Of a stretch of 64,000 nt of DNA, positions 23,258-34,815 are shown in pieces; the first letter of the stretch is position 1, and each line of letters starts with the position of its first letter. The notes under the pieces were generated by a model. The model had not been told where the DNA came from, did not search any database, and saw only the letters and a program-made list of their open reading frames with translations. The position numbers and the translations under genes were made by a program. Where the stretch lies: the NCBI GenBank assembly GCA_905183005.1, contig CAJJDO010000162.1, forward strand, positions 169,630-233,629, read 5' to 3'. The stretch is from Paramecium pentaurelia (taxonomy: Eukaryota; Ciliophora; Oligohymenophorea; Peniculida; Parameciidae).

Positions 23258-26236
23258 ATGAATCGACTCAGTTCTTAGCCAAAAACTACCATCCAAACAA
23301 AAATGACACCTATTGAATACATGCTACACAAAAATATTCCAATTCCTAATCAAGCAAAACATCCTCATTCTGATTTAGAACCAAATTTACATAAATCAGA
23401 TCCTATACAATAATCTATTAATACTAATACACTTTCTTCATCCCATTAATTTGAACTTAATAATTTAAAAAAACTATTAGATGAGAAGACAAAAGAAAAT
23501 TAATATCTAAGATAAACTGAAAATCAATACAAAATACTATCAATTTAGTATTAAGACACCAATTAAAATCATTAAATTGAATTAAAATAACTATTAGAAT
23601 AATTAGATACTTATAAATAAAGAACAAATCAATTAAAAATTCAATTAGAAGAATATATTCATTAAATTAATTTGGGTAATCAAAAATATTAAGAATGTTA
23701 CTCTTAAAAAGAAGAATTATAAAAAAATCTTAAAGATTAATAATAATAATATGAAAATTTACAAATTTATGTTTAAAATAAATAAAAAGAATTCATATAA
23801 TTATAAGATAGAATTAATAATTTAGAAAATATTAATGAATTAACTTATAATTCATTATCTAATGATAATTAAAAGAGATCATAAAATGATACTCAAATTA
23901 AAGAAATTAATTTATTAAATTAAATCAAAAAGTTAGAAAATAGAAATTCTGAATTAGAAAATAAATTATCTTCTTAAGAAATTGAAAGAATGCATTATAA
24001 TTAAAATGATAATGATATTAAATATATTAAAATTGAAAATGAATAATTGAAATAAAATTAATAATAAATGATGTTATAGATACAATAATACAAAAATATA
24101 TAGAATTAATCAAAAATTAAGGAAGATAGTAACATTAAAGATAAAATGAGAATTATAGTATTGAATACTGAAATTGAAAGATTATGGTCAGTAATAGAAG
24201 ATTGTGAACATAGAAATTAAACATAAATTCAATAGATAGAACATCTTAAACAATAAATCGATTTATTTGAATAACGAAATTTATAATTTGAATAAGAGTA
24301 AATGAGAAAATTATAATATGAATAAGATATATTGTTATTATAATAGCAATAAGATTATTGGACATAAAATCAAAAAGAACTCTAAAATAAATATACTTTA
24401 TTATCTACAGAACTTGAAAGATTAAATATAATTTTAAGAGAAAAAGATATAATGTAAAGTAAGTATTAATATGAAATTGAATCATTAAGTAAATAATTAG
24501 AATAAAAATAGAAAGAAGTATAAAAGTAATAGAATACAATTATAGAAATGGAAATTGAGATAAATAATTATTAATAAGAATCAATGCTTCTTAATAGTGA
24601 TAATGATAATTTAAATATGAGAATTACTAATATGGAAGAGGATATGAATGCTTAAATTATAGAATTAACACAAAATTTTAAAAGAGAAACATAAATTAAA
24701 GAATAATAACTTAAATAATTATAATTTTAGAATAATGAATTTGAAAAATTAATACAAATTTTAAAATAAGAATAAAATATCATAGATTTTTAAAAAGATG
24801 ATGAAAATAGAAAATTATAAGTTATTGAAAATGAAAGAATTATTTTACTTTAAGAAATTAAAGATTATTAATAATAATTGTAATTTAATTAAAAAGAAAA
24901 TAATAAACTAAAAGAAGATTTAATTAAAGAAAGAATGAAAATAGTAATTTTTGCAAGTGAAATAGATCGATTATGGTAAGTAATTGAAGATTTCACAAAT
25001 AATTTAAAAGCTTATGAAGAATAATCAAATTTATAAAATGAAAAAATACATTCCTTAACAAAATCAATATAATAATATTAAAATGTTATATCTAAACAAG
25101 ATTAAGATAGGAAATAATAAAGTATAATCATTAATTAATCTTTGGAATCTAAAATAACACTTTTATCGAGTGAATTAGAGAGAGTTCGAGATCTTTTAAA
25201 TGAGGAGTAAGTTAAAGGATATGAATATGAAATTAAATAAAAGACATACCTTTAAGAAATTGAAGAACTTTATACATAAATTGATATATTTTAGTAAGAA
25301 ATATCAAATTTATAAAAAAATGGATTAGAATCTAATGATTTGGAAATGAAATTTTAAGCTGAAAGAATGTCTTGGGAAACTTAGAAATATTAATTGAATA
25401 ATTAGATATAAGATAATGAATAGAGAATAATAATGTAATCTTAAGAAATTAAGAGATTGAATATTGTTGCAGAAGAACGAATTAACGAAATAGAAAGTTT
25501 AAGATTACAATTAAGAAATTAATAATAGTTTAATGATTATGATTAATTAAAATAGGAATATACTCTATTAGAATAGTAAATTATGGAATATGAATAAAGT
25601 AATTTAAAATTAAAGGCTAACTTACTTACTTTGGAAAAATAAAATTAATTATTGGATTTATAATTGTAAGGAAAAATAAAAGAGATGGATGAAGCTTATA
25701 ATTTGTTGAATAAATAAAGGAAATAAAGTGAATAAGTTAACAAAGAGGCTGAAAATCATCGTAAAACTTTTACTTTATTATAATAATAAAATAGTAATTT
25801 AGAGAATTAAATACAATGTTTTTAAGAATAAATTCATAAGATTTATAGTGAAAATGAAAATTTGTAATTATTATTTTTATTAAGATAGATTATCATAAAT
25901 GTAATATTTACAAAATTGTTTATTAGATAGAGATTTAATAGTACAAAGTAAGAATTAAGAATTGAGTGAGAAAATAAAAGAAATTGATCAGATGAAAATT
26001 AAATATGAATAGAAAATTAATGTTTCTACTTTGTAATCATCAGTTGTTCGTGTATTTTATTTATAAATTTAAAATAGAGTTCTTCTTTAACAAGATAAAT
26101 AGCAAAATCTGAATAGGAAAACATTTTTTCAGAATCTTTTTCAAAGTCCAAATATATTTCGACATCAATTATATCAAGACCTCCTAGATAAGCTATGGCT
26201 AAAATTGATACAGAAAATAATAATTAATATTAATGA
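23258..26236 (+). CDS. long Gln-rich coiled-coil protein (975 aa)
   Basis: Two introns (25864-25888, 25 nt; 26052-26077, 26 nt) yield 975 aa. After about 70 disordered residues (with a PIEYMLHKN stretch) nearly everything is heptad coiled coil rich in Gln, Glu, Asn, Leu and Lys. Several short units recur: IEIERLW-type cores appear twice (LNTEIERLWSVIED and FASEIDRLWQVIED), and LLSxELERxxxxL appears twice. Such repeated coils are typical of cytoskeletal, basal-body or centriolar scaffolds. The tail is basic and Ser-rich (SRPPRQAMAKID). The 3' part (from 25459) is copied exactly beyond the n at 26519. The start ATG 23258 lies 61 bases from the divergent small gene. No named family. Confidence 0.75.
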
Positions 26237-26518
26237 TTTTGTTGATAAATTTCATTTTATTTTTATAATTATCATTATATATATAAAATATAGTTATCTA
26301 TTAGTGTTCTAAGAGATTTTCAAATAATTGTATTAATTCAAAACTTATTAATTACAAAGAAATGAAATCTTCTATAAATATATTTAGATTAAATTTTTAA
26401 GATTAAACATGAAAATTTAAGTTAGTTTCTAGAATCATTTATTTATTATATTTATCCAAATCAAAGTATATTAATAATAATTTTTAAAATTCCTTATTCA
26501 ATTAGAACAATTTTTATC
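25459..26518. repeat. first copy of an exact 1,060-base duplication
   Basis: Identical, base for base as far as I can compare, to 26520-27579. It covers the last third of the coiled-coil gene and 280 bases downstream. The copies are separated only by one n, so this looks like an unmerged overlap between two contigs. Confidence 0.9.
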
Positions 26519-26519
26519 N
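26519..26519. other. assembly gap (single n)
   Basis: A single undetermined base between two identical 1,060-base blocks marks a scaffold join. Confidence 0.95.
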
Positions 26520-27297
26520 GAATATTGTTGCAGAAGAACGAATTAACGAAATAGAAAGTTTAAGATTACAATTAAGAAATTAATAATAGTTTAATGATTA
26601 TGATTAATTAAAATAGGAATATACTCTATTAGAATAGTAAATTATGGAATATGAATAAAGTAATTTAAAATTAAAGGCTAACTTACTTACTTTGGAAAAA
26701 TAAAATTAATTATTGGATTTATAATTGTAAGGAAAAATAAAAGAGATGGATGAAGCTTATAATTTGTTGAATAAATAAAGGAAATAAAGTGAATAAGTTA
26801 ACAAAGAGGCTGAAAATCATCGTAAAACTTTTACTTTATTATAATAATAAAATAGTAATTTAGAGAATTAAATACAATGTTTTTAAGAATAAATTCATAA
26901 GATTTATAGTGAAAATGAAAATTTGTAATTATTATTTTTATTAAGATAGATTATCATAAATGTAATATTTACAAAATTGTTTATTAGATAGAGATTTAAT
27001 AGTACAAAGTAAGAATTAAGAATTGAGTGAGAAAATAAAAGAAATTGATCAGATGAAAATTAAATATGAATAGAAAATTAATGTTTCTACTTTGTAATCA
27101 TCAGTTGTTCGTGTATTTTATTTATAAATTTAAAATAGAGTTCTTCTTTAACAAGATAAATAGCAAAATCTGAATAGGAAAACATTTTTTCAGAATCTTT
27201 TTCAAAGTCCAAATATATTTCGACATCAATTATATCAAGACCTCCTAGATAAGCTATGGCTAAAATTGATACAGAAAATAATAATTAATATTAATGA
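26520..27297 (+). pseudogene. duplicated 3' fragment of the coiled-coil gene
   Basis: Same frame, introns and TGA as the intact gene's end but with no start codon or upstream part. It is probably an assembly duplicate rather than a biological pseudogene. Confidence 0.7.
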
Positions 27298-27579
27298 TTT
27301 TGTTGATAAATTTCATTTTATTTTTATAATTATCATTATATATATAAAATATAGTTATCTATTAGTGTTCTAAGAGATTTTCAAATAATTGTATTAATTC
27401 AAAACTTATTAATTACAAAGAAATGAAATCTTCTATAAATATATTTAGATTAAATTTTTAAGATTAAACATGAAAATTTAAGTTAGTTTCTAGAATCATT
27501 TATTTATTATATTTATCCAAATCAAAGTATATTAATAATAATTTTTAAAATTCCTTATTCAATTAGAACAATTTTTATC
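26520..27579. repeat. second copy of the 1,060-base duplication
   Basis: Repeats 25459-26518 exactly. It carries a headless copy of the coiled-coil gene's 3' end (stop at 27295-27297). If the join is an artefact, the true chromosome has one copy and this segment should be collapsed. Confidence 0.9.
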
Positions 27580-28278
27580 TTATTGAATTATAAATTATCT
27601 AATAAATAAGAATTTAAAAGTTTATTTTTTAACTGTTTTCTTTAATAAAAATAATTGTATCTATTCAACCTTTTTTTTATTTTTATATCTAAATTTCATT
27701 TTCAATTATAAATATTCTAAACATATATACAATTCTAATATTGTTTCTTATTGAATCAGAATATAAAATAAAGATTAAATTTGATTTGGTTAATTCATAA
27801 AACTTATTGATTAATAAAGCAATTTAATCCACAATTATGAATATAACTGACATTTTATTTATATAATGATAGAATGTTCAAATCAAAATGATTTTGACTT
27901 TTACTTATACTAGTCTTTAAATTTTATGAATTCCAATGAATTGATAAATTATGAGAAAATTCGAAATCTAATTGAAATGTTGATAAATAAAGAATATATG
28001 ATAGTAATTAAATGAGACAAAGTAGTATAGTATCAAAAGAATATATATATATAGTTGTATAAAATGAATTGATATCTAATTCATAATTTTCACTGAATGA
28101 GTAATTGAAATTAGCTTTAGAAAATAAGAATGTGACCCTGTGGATTATTGCATTTAGAAGTTCATGATTACAACATGAATATGTGTATCATGAAAACACA
28201 AGGAAATAAAATTGTTCAAATGCATAATTGAATTTATGTTCCAATCTCTTTGTCATTTCCATTATATTATTTATATAA
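27580..28278. other. intergenic, nothing recognised
   Basis: AT-rich, with frequent TGA on both strands. It contains the 3' flanks of the coiled-coil gene and of the convergent cyclin gene. Confidence 0.6.
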
Positions 28279-28801
28279 TCATAGTTTTGCATATTTCATC
28301 AATTTATCCTTGTAAAAGTAGTATTGTTATTAACTAACATATAGCTCATAATCGAGCAAAGTTAACAGTTCTAATTCTAATTTGTTTAACTCGTTGATTG
28401 TGATTCCTCCGACTTTGGCATAGTAGTCATTCTTATAGTAATCATCATCATTATATTTAATGCTTAGAATGATGCATGTTAACATAAATCTAATATATAA
28501 GTCTTTTATACCTATGGACACAAAAACTATTGATAACAACATCTTGGTTCTTTTATTAAATCCTGTCAATGTAAATCAATGCCAAAATGAAACAATCATT
28601 ACTACAATAAGAATACATTTGGATGCGCTCTAAATATTTTGCCAGACTTATTGCAGGTTTTTTAATTGTATGAAATGCAGTTTGTTAGGGACTCTCAATT
28701 ATGTCTGTCTCTCTAACAATTTCATCTAAAACTCTGGCAATTGAATAAATGATATTATCTTCTAGGAATTCCTACTTTACCCCAACACATTCTACATCCA
28801 T
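28279..28801 (-). CDS. PHO80-like (P-type) cyclin
   Basis: One 22-nt intron (28490-28511) gives 166 aa, a normal length for minimal PHO80/cyclin-U proteins. The single cyclin box reads SLAKYLERIQMYSYCSNDCF, LALIYIDRIQQKN, then LSIKYNDDDYYKNDYYAKVG and LNKLELELLTLLDYELYVS, which are the family hallmarks. These cyclins partner PHO85-like CDKs in nutrient and cell-cycle signalling. The C-terminus continues about 20 residues past the box, through TAA codons read as Gln. A CDK gene lies at 55.2-56.1 kb in this window, but nothing shows that they are partners. Family is firm. Confidence 0.88.
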
Positions 28802-29499
28802 TTTCCCTAAAAGATATATATGTAATAATTATATATATATTATATAAATTATGATATGATATTAAAATATTGAACAATCGAACAATAAAAACTTATTAAT
28901 TACTATAATAAACATTAACATCTCAATTTTAGAATCTATTTTGTTGAAATCTTTGTTATTTCATTTATTCATTTTCATAAGAAATAATGATTAAATACAG
29001 AATTCAAAACATATAATTATCCTCTCAACATTAGAATACGAAAAGAAATTTAATTTAAAATCTCCTGTTCAATTACTAATAACTTAAAATGATTATGTAT
29101 TGTTTATTAAATTAGATAATTTTTATCTTTTACCTAAACTCAATTAGACTTAAGTATAAAGATGAATTAATTAAAAAAAAAATATTCATTATTTATTTTG
29201 AAAAATCCTTAACATTCAATTAGATATTAAGTGAATAAGTATTATTATCATATAATATCATGTAGTTAACAAAGGTCTTTTGATTATATATTAAGAAAAT
29301 TAGTTACTCTCAAATTTATCTATGTATATAATAAACTTTATGATTTAATTAAATAACGAAAATCTTAAGACCAATTCCAATTATGTTATTCAATTATGAT
29401 ATAACATTTTTTAATATTATTATTCGATTGAGGAGTATATTTTATTTAGGTTATTGGTAAAAATTAAGGAAATTGAGAAATACAAATAATCAAAACTAC
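28802..29499. other. intergenic, nothing recognised
   Basis: AT-rich stretch holding the cyclin promoter and the 3' flank of the small MGC gene. No RNA gene or repeat is apparent. Confidence 0.6.
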
Positions 29500-29718
29500 T
29501 CACACTTCTTCTTCATCAATTTATTCCAAAGGTTATTGATATCTAGCTGATAGAGTTTTACTCTTTGTCAGAATCGCCTTTCCTGAATGATTCCCATGCT
29601 TGCCCTGTTACATTTAGATGATTTTTGTCCATTCATCTAGATCGTCCTGTCGTTATTCTTATATAGGAATTGTAGAAAATTTAAAATCTTTCTTTTGTTT
29701 CTGATTAACACATCCCAT
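29500..29718 (-). CDS. small Met-Gly-Cys protein (72 aa)
   Basis: An intronless 72-codon frame starts MGCVNQKQKKDF. Gly2 followed by Cys3 is the dual N-myristoylation/palmitoylation pattern, with downstream Lys residues that favour membrane binding. The body (DDLDEWTKIIQ, HSGKAILTKSKTLSARY) is hydrophilic and ends in EEEV. No family is recognised. It is divergently arranged with another MGC gene whose ATG is 269 bases away. Composition and start context make a real gene likely, but length alone would not prove it. Confidence 0.55.
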
Positions 29719-29986
29719 CTATTATAAGTTTTGAAAACTTAATATTTTATATTTTTAAGAGTTGTACTAAATATTTTTAATTAAATATCACACATTATCT
29801 TAAAACATCTCAGACAATATTCTAAACCAATATAACATAACCATAGATATAGGTTTGATTTCTAATTTATTTTTGCAAATAAACCTTATTTCACAAAGTT
29901 AGATCATAAATTAAATCATCCCAGTAAATAATTGGACTGATATTATCAATGTAAAATAAAATATTATAATAAATAAAAAAGTGAAT

Positions 29987-30181
29987 ATGGGTTGTATTAA
30001 CTTAAAAAGCAAATATGAAAATTAAAATTAGATAAGAGATTTTGCACCAAGTTTCATAAGAAAAGCACAATTATAAAGTCCAAATACTGTCACTCCAGGA
30101 ATTAATTAGTTATAGTATAAATATAAATCTAATAATCCTACTTATTTGGAAATTAAACCTAATAGAAGCCTTTCCATTTGA
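29987..30181 (+). CDS. small Met-Gly-Cys protein (64 aa)
   Basis: An intronless frame of 64 codons starting MGCINLKSKYENQ and ending in TGA. It has the same Gly2-Cys3 acylation pattern as the divergent neighbour, then a basic body (RDFAPSFIRKAQLQ), SPNTVTPG and a Ser-rich end. Outside the first residues the two proteins are not obviously alike. It probably attaches to a membrane; the role is unknown. Confidence 0.5.
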
Positions 30182-31074
30182 TAGATAATTAAACTTATTG
30201 AATTATGATTCGTATGATTTAACATTGATAATATTTTATCAATTAATAAGTACTTATCAATTCAATTGGTTTATCAATATACTTGCTATTCATTTTTGCT
30301 GATCAATTATATACTACAAGTATAAGATGTGATTTATCGATATAAATAAAAAATCAATCCTCTAGGATCATAATCAGTTATCTTAAGTAAATGATATGTC
30401 CTAATAATTAAGATTCAAAAATTAATATACTAATCAAATAAAGAACATAAACTTCTATATTAATATACCTTAATAAAAACTATAAAATTAAGTATCTAAA
30501 ATCTCTTATATTTGTTAATAAATATTTGAATTTTCTTCATTAATCAACTGTTGATTTAGAAGTATTCTTAGAATTTTCTATAGTTCATAATTCTTAATTC
30601 ATTATTCTTAATTCTATAATTAGTAATGTTAAATTTTTCAATACTTTTATTTTTTTGAAGATTTATACATTCTCAAAATATGTTGATATTTTGGTTAAAA
30701 TCCTAACTTAATCAAATGTATTTGTTTTGCATTCAACATTTATTCAAATATTTAAGATTTCTTATCTCTACATATAGCATTTTTAACAATTTCTAATTCA
30801 TTAATTATATCACCGAAATAAAATCCTAATTTTTTGTATTTATAATTTAAAGTCATCATATTCTCAACATTGAATTAATTAAAGATCATTGAAATCTAAA
30901 ACATTTATATATGAATTATTATTGATATCTATATATGATTAAAGAGTTATTTAATGAATAATCTATTTATTCTAAATAATTTTAATGATAATAAATTTAA
31001 ATATCAATTGTTTTATTTTATTTTGCATTATAATTAATTTAAATGAATTACTAAATTAAGTAATATTATTTATA
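30182..31074. other. intergenic, nothing recognised
   Basis: Strongly AT-rich, with no plausible gene. It contains the promoter of the Kazal-type gene. Confidence 0.6.
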
Positions 31075-32055
31075 ATGTTTATTATATTTTTATTTTGCAT
31101 TACAACAACTCTTAGTTCCTTCATTAATTGTCCAGAATAAACTTAATAATATTGTGATGATAATTATCATCCTGTTTGTGCTTATGTCTAAGATGAAAAA
31201 GTATTTATCATTTAATAATTAAATATAGATTGCTAAACAATATTAAAATGCTTGTGAGGCTTGTAAGATATCTACTACATAATATTATTATGAAGGGGAA
31301 TGTAAATAGTTAAAAAATCATACCTAAATTTATCGTTTAACTACTGAATCAAATGAATAATCAGATTTAATAAAGGACTGTGATGAAAACATAAGATATT
31401 TGACTGATTGTAGTAATAAAGAAAGTTTAGTATGTGGTGTATTTACTTCTACTGAAAATTGTACAACTTGTTAAAATGAATATTATAATTTTTGTGTGGC
31501 ATGTGCAGATTAAAAAGTTGATTATTATTATGATGGATATTGTAAAAATGAATAAACGTAATTAATCCTTATAATTCAATAGAAAATCAGAAATTATTTA
31601 TTGTCCTGCAGATAGACCATCCAACTGTGATGAAAACGGTTAATCAGTTTGCTCATAAACTACATATCCATGCTCTACTTAAGATTGTGTATTGGAAAGT
31701 AAATCATGGTGTGCAGCATGTTCTAATTCATAAGTTATCACATATTATTAAGGTAGTTGTCAAAAATATTTGGAGTATAAATAATTTAATTAATCTAAGA
31801 TATGCTAAAAATGTTAATATAATGGAAGAAGTGGCTTAAAAATGTAATTCTTTATAACCTGAAACTTGTACAGAAACTGTCTAGGAAGTATGTGCAACTG
31901 AAACTTGTAATGATGATGGATTAATTTGTTAAAAGACTTATAGTAATTCATGTTTAGCATGCAAGAATACAAAGGTAATTAGTTACTTACCATTTTCATG
32001 TTTCTCATATTAATAATTTATTATTTGGAGTATGATTATTTATTTTTTGTAATGA
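31075..32055 (+). CDS. secreted Cys-rich Kazal-type inhibitor-like protein
   Basis: Introns 31201-31228 (28 nt), 31558-31582 (25 nt) and 31775-31799 (25 nt) give 300 aa. The first 18 residues are a signal peptide (MFIIFLFCITTTLSSF) before the first Cys. About four Kazal-like units follow: HPVCAY...NACEAC...YYYEGEC; SLVCGV...FCVACADQKVDYYYDGYC; SVCSQT...WCAACSNSQ...GSC; and EVCAT...NSCLACKNTK...FSC. Kazal domains inhibit secreted serine proteases, and multi-domain Kazal proteins are typical of Paramecium. The last unit runs to the stop without an intron. The gene ends 49 bases from the convergent VHS-like gene. Protease targets cannot be inferred. Confidence 0.75.
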
Positions 32056-32104
32056 ATATTATAATATATATTTATTTCTTTTTGATATTATATATACTTC
32101 AAAA

Positions 32105-34599
32105 TCAACTGTATAAATTTGATAGTCCATTTAATACGAACTGTAATGTTTCTTCATCAAAACTTGTGAATCCTCTAAATAGAAATTCATCACAAGGTGT
32201 CATAATCAATTCTAAATAAAATTCTAATTGATTAGATAAGACAGCTTTAAATGCATATTTACTTTCAGTTATTAAATCTTCATTCTCCTATTCCCATTAA
32301 TTTAATAATTGTCCTTATTCACTTAATTATTTTAATTCTGTCTTACAAGTAATTGGTAACAATGGAGTTGCATAAATCTTACCTTAAAATTATTTCTTCA
32401 TTGTTTTGAAAGAACTAACATCAATTGGATAATATTGTATACAATTTTTTAAGAAACTTGGTAGATAAAGGATAAAATTCTCAAAACTAATTTATTATTT
32501 TAATAATACCTAACAGATACTTTAATTAATGTCAATTCATGAAGTTTAACATTTGCTTCTCGTATAAATTCATATAAAATAGTTTATTATGATTATAATA
32601 CAGTACTTTTAGTTTCTTTATTAACCCAAATATTTTTATTACTATTAATAATTTAAAGTTAAATAGATTTTAATTCCTTATTTTTAATACTAATAGTTGT
32701 AGATATGAATTCTTATTTATTTAATCCATAAATTAATTATTATCTTGATTTTATTTCAATTTTATTAGATTAATATAATGTGGCTAATTAATTTAAGCTT
32801 GCTTTTTTATAATTAAGTAGATTTGTTTAATTCAATTATAATTACAATGTAGATCTATTAATCAGATTCCCTTTAAATTACTTTTTTCCATTCTATCTAT
32901 AATATTCAGCTGCAGTTTTATGAGGATAAATTAATTCTGAAACATCTTTCATTCTAGAATTCAATATTGATTAATTTAAGTTTGTATTAGATGTAACTTA
33001 CCATAAATCAGATTCTTTGAAATTATTGAAAACAACATTTGTATTCTCATCTTTATAATCTTATTCTTTAGCAAAACTTTCACTTATTCTACTTTAATTT
33101 ACTGATTAATTTCCATATTCTATATTTGTTTATTTTAATTTATGGTTTTCTTATTTTAATAAAAAGTATTTGCTATCTAATTAATCATATTTCTTTTTTA
33201 AATTAATGTAATCATATTCATTAAAAGTGGAAATACCTTATTATTAATGATGTTTTTATTATTCCAATAAAAGATTTTTTTCAACTTTAAGATTTTCTAA
33301 TTCTTCTTATAAATTTTAAATTTGTTAATTTTATTATAATAATTATTATTATATTTCTGTTTATTATTCTTATTATTATATTTCTGTTTATTATTAATTT
33401 TGAACCTATTATTATAATTATTATTCTTAATTTTATTATTTTAAAGATGATTCATATAATTTCTTATAATGATCAATTTATTATTAAAATTCTTTCAAAA
33501 GAATTTAATTTTATGTATCTTATTAATTTTATTGATTATTTATTTAAACTTTATAATGTTATAATTCATGTTGTAATTCTTATATCTTTTTATCATTTTA
33601 TTAAATAGTAGAACTAAGTTATTGTATTTCAAATTATGCTTTTTTTAATTAATTCTTTAGAGATTCTATTTCATTTTATTGATCATTTTTTAATATATAA
33701 CTTTAATCATGATAAACTTATTATTATTATTATTATGGTTTCATGATTTTAGATGCTTATATTGATTATGACATATTTGATTCATCTAAAATAGTTTATG
33801 AACCCTTTTTCAATTATGAATTTGTTAAAAATTTCATTCTAAATTCTTAATAAGACATTTTTCCAATTTAAAATTCAGGATATGTTAAGACAAATTCATC
33901 TAAAAATGTATCTTATACTTCCTAACAAACTAAATCTTCAATTTAAACATTTATTTTCTCCAATTCATCTTTAAGGAATGAATTTACTTCAGTATGAGAT
34001 TACAAATAATTTATTAATTATTAATTCAATTATCTAATTTTATTTTGAATTTAACTATTATCTTCATGAGGTGTTGATGATATTTATTACTTATTTAAAT
34101 GTTCATCAATTAATTCTTATTTGAAATAATTTATTTTTGGTAAATATCCTTATTCCTTTTCTAATCTCTATCCATATACTTTGAAATCAGGAAACCAAAG
34201 TGCCCATACTCTAATACAATCTAATGCTAATCGTATATAACTTGCTCCATATTATTCTATCTATTTCTCATGCTCTGGATTTTTGAAATATGTTGTCCCT
34301 CTTGAATCATCCATATCCTTAATTCTGTATGTGGCTACTTCATAAATTAGTTCTATCAATTCATTTTTGACTCTATTCTTAAAATCATTATTGAACTTTT
34401 CAATACAATCCTTTACTATTTTCAAACCATAAACACATTCTTTTGGAGGATGCTTTTCTTTCATGATTTTCTTCATGGCTTCAATAAATTCAGTTACATC
34501 TTAACTATAATAGATATATTATTGTTACTTATTTTCAACTGCTTTAGCTATTTCTAATCCTTTTTATTTATCACTTAACAAAGCAATAAACTGATCCAT
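32105..34599 (-). CDS. VHS/ENTH-like coiled-coil protein, possibly with C-terminal appendage
   Basis: One 23-nt intron (32487-32509) yields 823 aa. Residues 1-145 are an all-helical domain (MDQFIALLSDKQKG, CVYGLKIVKDCIEKFN, DDSRGTTYFKNPEHEKQIEQ, LALDCIRVWALWFP) with the pattern of the VHS/ENTH-type adaptor domains seen in alveolates. Residues about 190-500 form a Gln-rich coiled coil. The last 250 residues are beta-rich (IYGLNKQEFISTTISI, LHELTLIK, GKIYATPLLP, TPCDEFLFRGF) and could be an adaptin-ear-like appendage. That order (VHS, coil, ear) resembles GGA-type Golgi adaptors, but no GAT domain is identifiable. It is probably a coat or cargo adaptor. The VHS part is moderately sure, the appendage speculative. 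Confidence 0.5.
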
Positions 34600-34815
34600 A
34601 AATGGAAATTAAAATTTAATTTTATTTTTATTGAAATATATATTAATAAGATATATTTTTTCAATTTTAAACATTTACGAATGAGTCTAAATAAATCAAA
34701 TATCTATATCTAAATAATATATATTTAATACATTTCTATCATATTCTAATTTAAAACTAATAAAATAATAATAAATATTATATTTATATTAAAATTATAA
34801 AATAATTATAAGAAA

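Noticed and set aside
25459..27579. Tandem gene duplication of the coiled-coil gene end
   Set aside because: The copies are identical and abut a single n, so an unmerged assembly overlap is simpler.
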